Shown here piece after piece: positions 6,342-7,972 of a DNA stretch of 7,972 nucleotides. The notes beneath the pieces were generated by a model, which was given only the letters and a program-made list of their open reading frames with translations, did not search any database and had not been told where the DNA came from. Every line of letters starts with the position of its first letter. Position 1 is the stretch's first letter. This DNA is from UBA8438 sp963934795 (GTDB lineage: Bacteria > Acidobacteriota > Vicinamibacteria > Vicinamibacterales > UBA8438): NCBI GenBank assembly GCA_963934795.1, contig CAWWAF010000140.1, positions 1 through 7,972 of the forward strand, written 5' to 3'. A program made the translations under genes and the position numbers.

Positions 6342-6719
6342 ATGGACTGCACTCTGACCGGGCGACACGTCGAGGTGACCGAGGAACTCCGAGCGTTGGT
6401 CCAGCGGCGGCTCGCGCCGCTGGACCGTCTTCTGGGCGATGCGGCTGTTTCGGCCGACATGGTCATGGCCGCCGCCGAGCGGCCCCACTATCAGACTGAG
6501 TTTGTGGTGCACGCGCGGGGCAACCATCGTCTGCACGGCGTCGGCACCGGCGAGAGCTGGCCGGTGGCGGTGGGCGCCGCGGTGGACAAGGTGATGCACC
6601 AGGCCCAAACCTTGAAAGGGAAGTGGCAAGCCCGCCGCCGCCGGGCAGAAGCCGTCCCAGGGGCCGGCCCCGATCGGGATGGAAGCGTGAACCCGGACGA
6701 GCCGACGTCAGGAGAATGA
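6342..6719 (+). CDS. hpf: Ribosome hibernation promoting factor, short HPF/RaiA family
   Basis: This 125-residue protein has the HPF/RaiA (sigma-54 modulation) fold pattern: MDCTLTGRHVEVTEELRALV at the N-terminus, a helix LAPLDRLLG, the strand set MVMAAAERPHYQTEFVVHARG, a further HRLHGVGTGES segment, and the closing helix AVGAAVDKVMHQAQTLKGKW with the basic end QARRRR (about 95-101). Such proteins bind the 30S subunit near the decoding centre and stabilise inactive ribosomes in stationary phase or stress. There is no C-terminal dimerisation domain as in long HPF, so it is a short form. The last 25 residues (Ala/Pro/Gly/Asp/Glu rich) look disordered and go beyond the core. The usual D-x-Y-x-A-I-D motif is degraded to ESWPVAVGAAVDK. 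The start ATG 6342 matches the family N-terminus. Confidence 0.88.
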   Translation: MDCTLTGRHVEVTEELRALVQRRLAPLDRLLGDAAVSADMVMAAAERPHYQTEFVVHARGNHRLHGVGTGESWPVAVGAAVDKVMHQAQTLKGKWQARRRRAEAVPGAGPDRDGSVNPDEPTSGE

Positions 6720-6756
6720 TTCGACAGGGTCGTGTGGCCGACGCTACTTAGTAAGA

Positions 6757-6771
6757 CGCCGTGGGACGGCG
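6757..6771. terminator. Small hairpin between convergent genes
   Basis: CGCCGT (6757-6762) and ACGGCG (6766-6771) form a 6-bp stem with a 3-base loop. It lies 37 bases after the HPF-like stop and 44 bases beyond the stop of the convergent lipoprotein gene. No T-run is present on either strand, so it is only a weak terminator candidate. Confidence 0.3.
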
Positions 6772-6815
6772 AACCATCGCGGCACCGGGTGTGGGTTGGC
6801 GCGTACGCGGCCTCG

Positions 6816-7229
6816 CTACCAGTCCCATGCGAGGTCCGTCTCTATCCAGTTGGCCCAGCATTCTTGCGCTAGCCCGCGATCGAGGAACTCCTTCGGGATC
6901 GCGGTCATGTTGCCAAGGAACTCCGCGACGTCCCCGTCCTTCTCCCATTCGGACAGGATGCGTCCTACAAAAGGGGAGGCGTCGTCGAATTCGTTGGGTT
7001 CGACGAATGACGTCTCGATGCGCACGACCCAGGCGGCGGTGTTGCCCTCACCGTCCGGACCGGAGAAGCGGAGCTCGGGCCCGTCCCGCTCGAAGTCACT
7101 GACGAAGGTGCTGGTGGCGATCCGTTCCGCGAACGAATTCCGCAGGCTCTCCTCGTCCGCCTCTACCTGGGCGCATCCCAGCGCGGCGATCCCGACCAGC
7201 GACACGACCTGAAGCCATCGGCTCATCAT
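6816..7229 (-). CDS. Small putative lipoprotein of unknown function
   Basis: This 137-residue protein starts at ATG 7229-7227 (a second ATG follows directly at 7226). The strong Shine-Dalgarno GAGGAAAAGG is at 7242-7233. The frame is open 16 codons further upstream, but that extension would put a very basic stretch before the signal peptide. The N-terminus MMSRWLQVVSLVGIAALGC has a basic start and a hydrophobic core and ends at C19 in an A-L-G-C context, a permissible though not ideal lipobox. The mature part is acidic, with FERDGPELRFSGPDGEG, AAWVVRIETSFVEPNEFDD and a tryptophan-rich end ECWANWIETDLAWDW. I do not recognise a named domain. I have an impression of similar short proteins with an F-x-G-P-D-G-E-G motif and the same W-rich end in uncultured bacteria, but cannot name the family. 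It probably sits in the outer membrane or periplasm. Confidence 0.78.
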   Translation of the reverse strand: MMSRWLQVVSLVGIAALGCAQVEADEESLRNSFAERIATSTFVSDFERDGPELRFSGPDGEGNTAAWVVRIETSFVEPNEFDDASPFVGRILSEWEKDGDVAEFLGNMTAIPKEFLDRGLAQECWANWIETDLAWDW

Positions 7230-7267
7230 CGTCCTTTTCCTCAATCTGACTTGCTTCCCCACCCGCA

Positions 7268-7295
7268 AGTTTATCAACCAGGTGGACGTTCACAA
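7268..7295 (-). promoter_or_regulatory. Candidate promoter for the lipoprotein gene
   Basis: Reading the - strand, TTGTGA (7295-7290), a 16-base spacer and TAAACT (7273-7268) lie 38 bases before the ATG at 7229. The -10 matches four of six consensus bases. The inverted repeat ACGTT-CAC-AACGT (7286-7298) overlaps the -35 and could be an operator. Evidence is positional and moderate. Confidence 0.3.
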
Positions 7296-7368
7296 CGTGG
7301 GGCTGCGACGCGACGTCAATGGCTCAGATCATGCGTTCATTTCTTAAAGCGGTAGCCGTTGCACCCGG

Positions 7369-7383
7369 CTGACTGATAGTCAG
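7369..7383. repeat. Short inverted repeat upstream of the DUF937 gene
   Basis: CTGAC (7369-7373) and GTCAG (7379-7383) flank TGATA. The arms are short and chance is possible; it lies in the divergent region between the lipoprotein and DUF937 genes. Confidence 0.25.
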
Positions 7384-7417
7384 GTCCAACAACGGTCGGA
7401 GAAGAACGAGCCGGTTC

Positions 7418-7433
7418 AGAGAGGATCGCCATG
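7418..7433 (+). promoter_or_regulatory. Well-formed ribosome site and ATG in the wrong frame for DUF937
   Basis: AGAGAGG (7418-7424) lies 6 bases before ATG 7431-7433. Translation from here begins MGDIDNTNPPSRPGW and stops at TGA 7608-7610, 59 residues in all. The DUF937 frame is displaced by two positions from it, so a frameshift between about 7440 and 7505 would join this start to the domain. Confidence 0.45.
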
Positions 7434-7471
7434 GGCGATATCGACAACACGAACCCGCCATCGCGGCCCGG

Positions 7472-7876
7472 GTGGGACACCGGAACCTTCAGGCTGGCGC
7501 CGTGTCCGATGGCAACGCCATTCTGGGACACGTGTTCGGAGCCAAAGACGTTAGCCGGAACGTGGCGGCGCACGCCGCCAGCCAGACCGGGCTCGACGCA
7601 GGTCTTTTGAAAAAAATGCTTCCGCTGGTGGCGGCCGCGGCGATGGGCGCCATGGGGAAGCAGACCAGTGGCGGCGGGCGCGGTCAGTCACAGGTGGGGG
7701 GCATGCTGGCGAGTTTCCTGGACGCCGACGGCGACGGTTCAGTGGCCGATGACTTGCTCTCGATGGCGAAGAAATTCTTCTGGCCTGGTGGCCGAGTGCA
7801 CCGTCGGCCTATACCGCGACGGGGCTCCAGCGCTACACTGTCCCTACGGGGTGTGCAACTCGATCAGGGGCGATGA
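7472..7876 (+). CDS. DUF937-type protein, N-terminally truncated and probably decayed
   Basis: From GTG 7472 the frame gives 134 residues. Residues about 13-64 carry the second half of a DUF937 domain (DGNAILGHVFGAK, then QTGLDAGLLKKMLPLV, AAAMGAMGKQ). A Gly-rich linker follows, then FLDADGDGSVADDLLSMAKKFF, the usual family end. DUF937 proteins have no established function. The N-terminal half (typically about 80-100 residues, ending in a D-H-D-G-S-type motif) is missing. The frame is open only from 7373, and no ATG lies in it before this point. The best start is ATG 7431 with AGAGAGG (7418-7424) ahead of it, but that frame differs and stops at 7608-7610. After KKFF the TGG codon at 7781 replaces what is probably a stop, adding about 30 unrelated basic residues. 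Together these suggest a pseudogene; sequencing errors are the alternative. Confidence 0.62.
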   Translation: MGHRNLQAGAVSDGNAILGHVFGAKDVSRNVAAHAASQTGLDAGLLKKMLPLVAAAAMGAMGKQTSGGGRGQSQVGGMLASFLDADGDGSVADDLLSMAKKFFWPGGRVHRRPIPRRGSSATLSLRGVQLDQGR

Positions 7877-7921
7877 AGCCGTGAGCGGGGGATACGCCCG
7901 ATCCTGTAGGCACCACGGCAC

Positions 7922-7960
7922 CCACGTGTAGGTGGCGGGCCCTACAGCCCCTACACGTGG
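7922..7960. repeat. Perfect 11-bp inverted repeat at the window end
   Basis: CCACGTGTAGG (7922-7932) and CCTACACGTGG (7950-7960) are exact reverse complements around a 17-base spacer that contains GGGCCC (7937-7942) and a second CCTACA copy (7941-7946). It lies 45 bases after the DUF937 stop. It may be a terminator, a dispersed palindromic repeat, or an end of a mobile or attachment site; the window stops too soon to decide. Confidence 0.6.
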
Positions 7961-7972
7961 TTCGAGAGGCGC

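Noticed and set aside
7610..7616. Seven-A run as a programmed slippage site in the DUF937 gene
   Set aside because: The family pattern (GLLKKMLPLV) is continuous in one frame across the run, so no shift is needed there; the frame conflict lies upstream.
7731..7766. DADGDGSVADDL as an EF-hand or dockerin calcium loop
   Set aside because: The spacing after the Asp triplet is one residue short of the canonical loop, and the segment is a usual ending of DUF937-type proteins.
7950..7972. GTGGTTCGAGAGG near the window end as a tRNA T-arm
   Set aside because: No complementary T-stem or acceptor stem can be drawn, and the sequence is better explained as one arm of the inverted repeat.

Overview
This is a GC-rich bacterial chromosomal segment with tightly spaced genes, good Shine-Dalgarno sites and several exported proteins. 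A periplasmic PQQ-dependent dehydrogenase and a lipoprotein-type signal point to a Gram-negative organism. An ankyrin-repeat protein next to an mGDH-like quinoprotein fits Acidobacteriota (Vicinamibacteria-like) or a marine proteobacterium. That assignment is inference from gene content; there is no rRNA or other marker gene in the window.

Left part (1-4041, all + strand): the 3' end of an ankyrin-repeat gene, then a 694-residue secreted PQQ-dependent dehydrogenase of the membrane-glucose-dehydrogenase type (without the membrane anchor and without a cytochrome c domain), then a secreted SGNH/DUF4886-like hydrolase. The three are co-directional with gaps of about 130 bases. They could form a periplasmic module for oxidising and de-esterifying a sugar or alcohol, but the substrate is not visible.

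Middle (4067-5399, - strand): a convergent gene for a secreted fibre-like protein. It has a signal peptide, an IPT-like beta domain, fifteen consecutive 7-residue units of the type I-G-x-N-x-x-A (an exact 21-base period), a glycine linker and a C-terminal beta-rich domain. The reading frame breaks near its 3' end at about 4151. The family-like C-terminus (AALHGLEVTINR, then stop) sits in the neighbouring frame, while the uninterrupted frame runs antisense into the hydrolase gene. A strong hairpin at 4067-4097 lies between the two convergent genes. About 450 bases with no convincing gene follow (5400-5849).

Right part (5850-7972): two small housekeeping/stress genes on the + strand, a DUF488 (YeaO-like) protein and a short ribosome hibernation factor (HPF/RaiA family). 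Next come a convergent small putative lipoprotein of unknown function (- strand) and a DUF937-type gene that looks damaged: N-terminal half absent, its best start in the wrong frame, and its expected stop apparently lost. The window ends in a perfect 11-bp inverted repeat with a 17-base spacer. No tRNA, rRNA, CRISPR array, transposase or integrase was seen.

The most unusual item is the heptad-repeat fibre protein with its broken 3' end. No complete new multi-gene system is evident.
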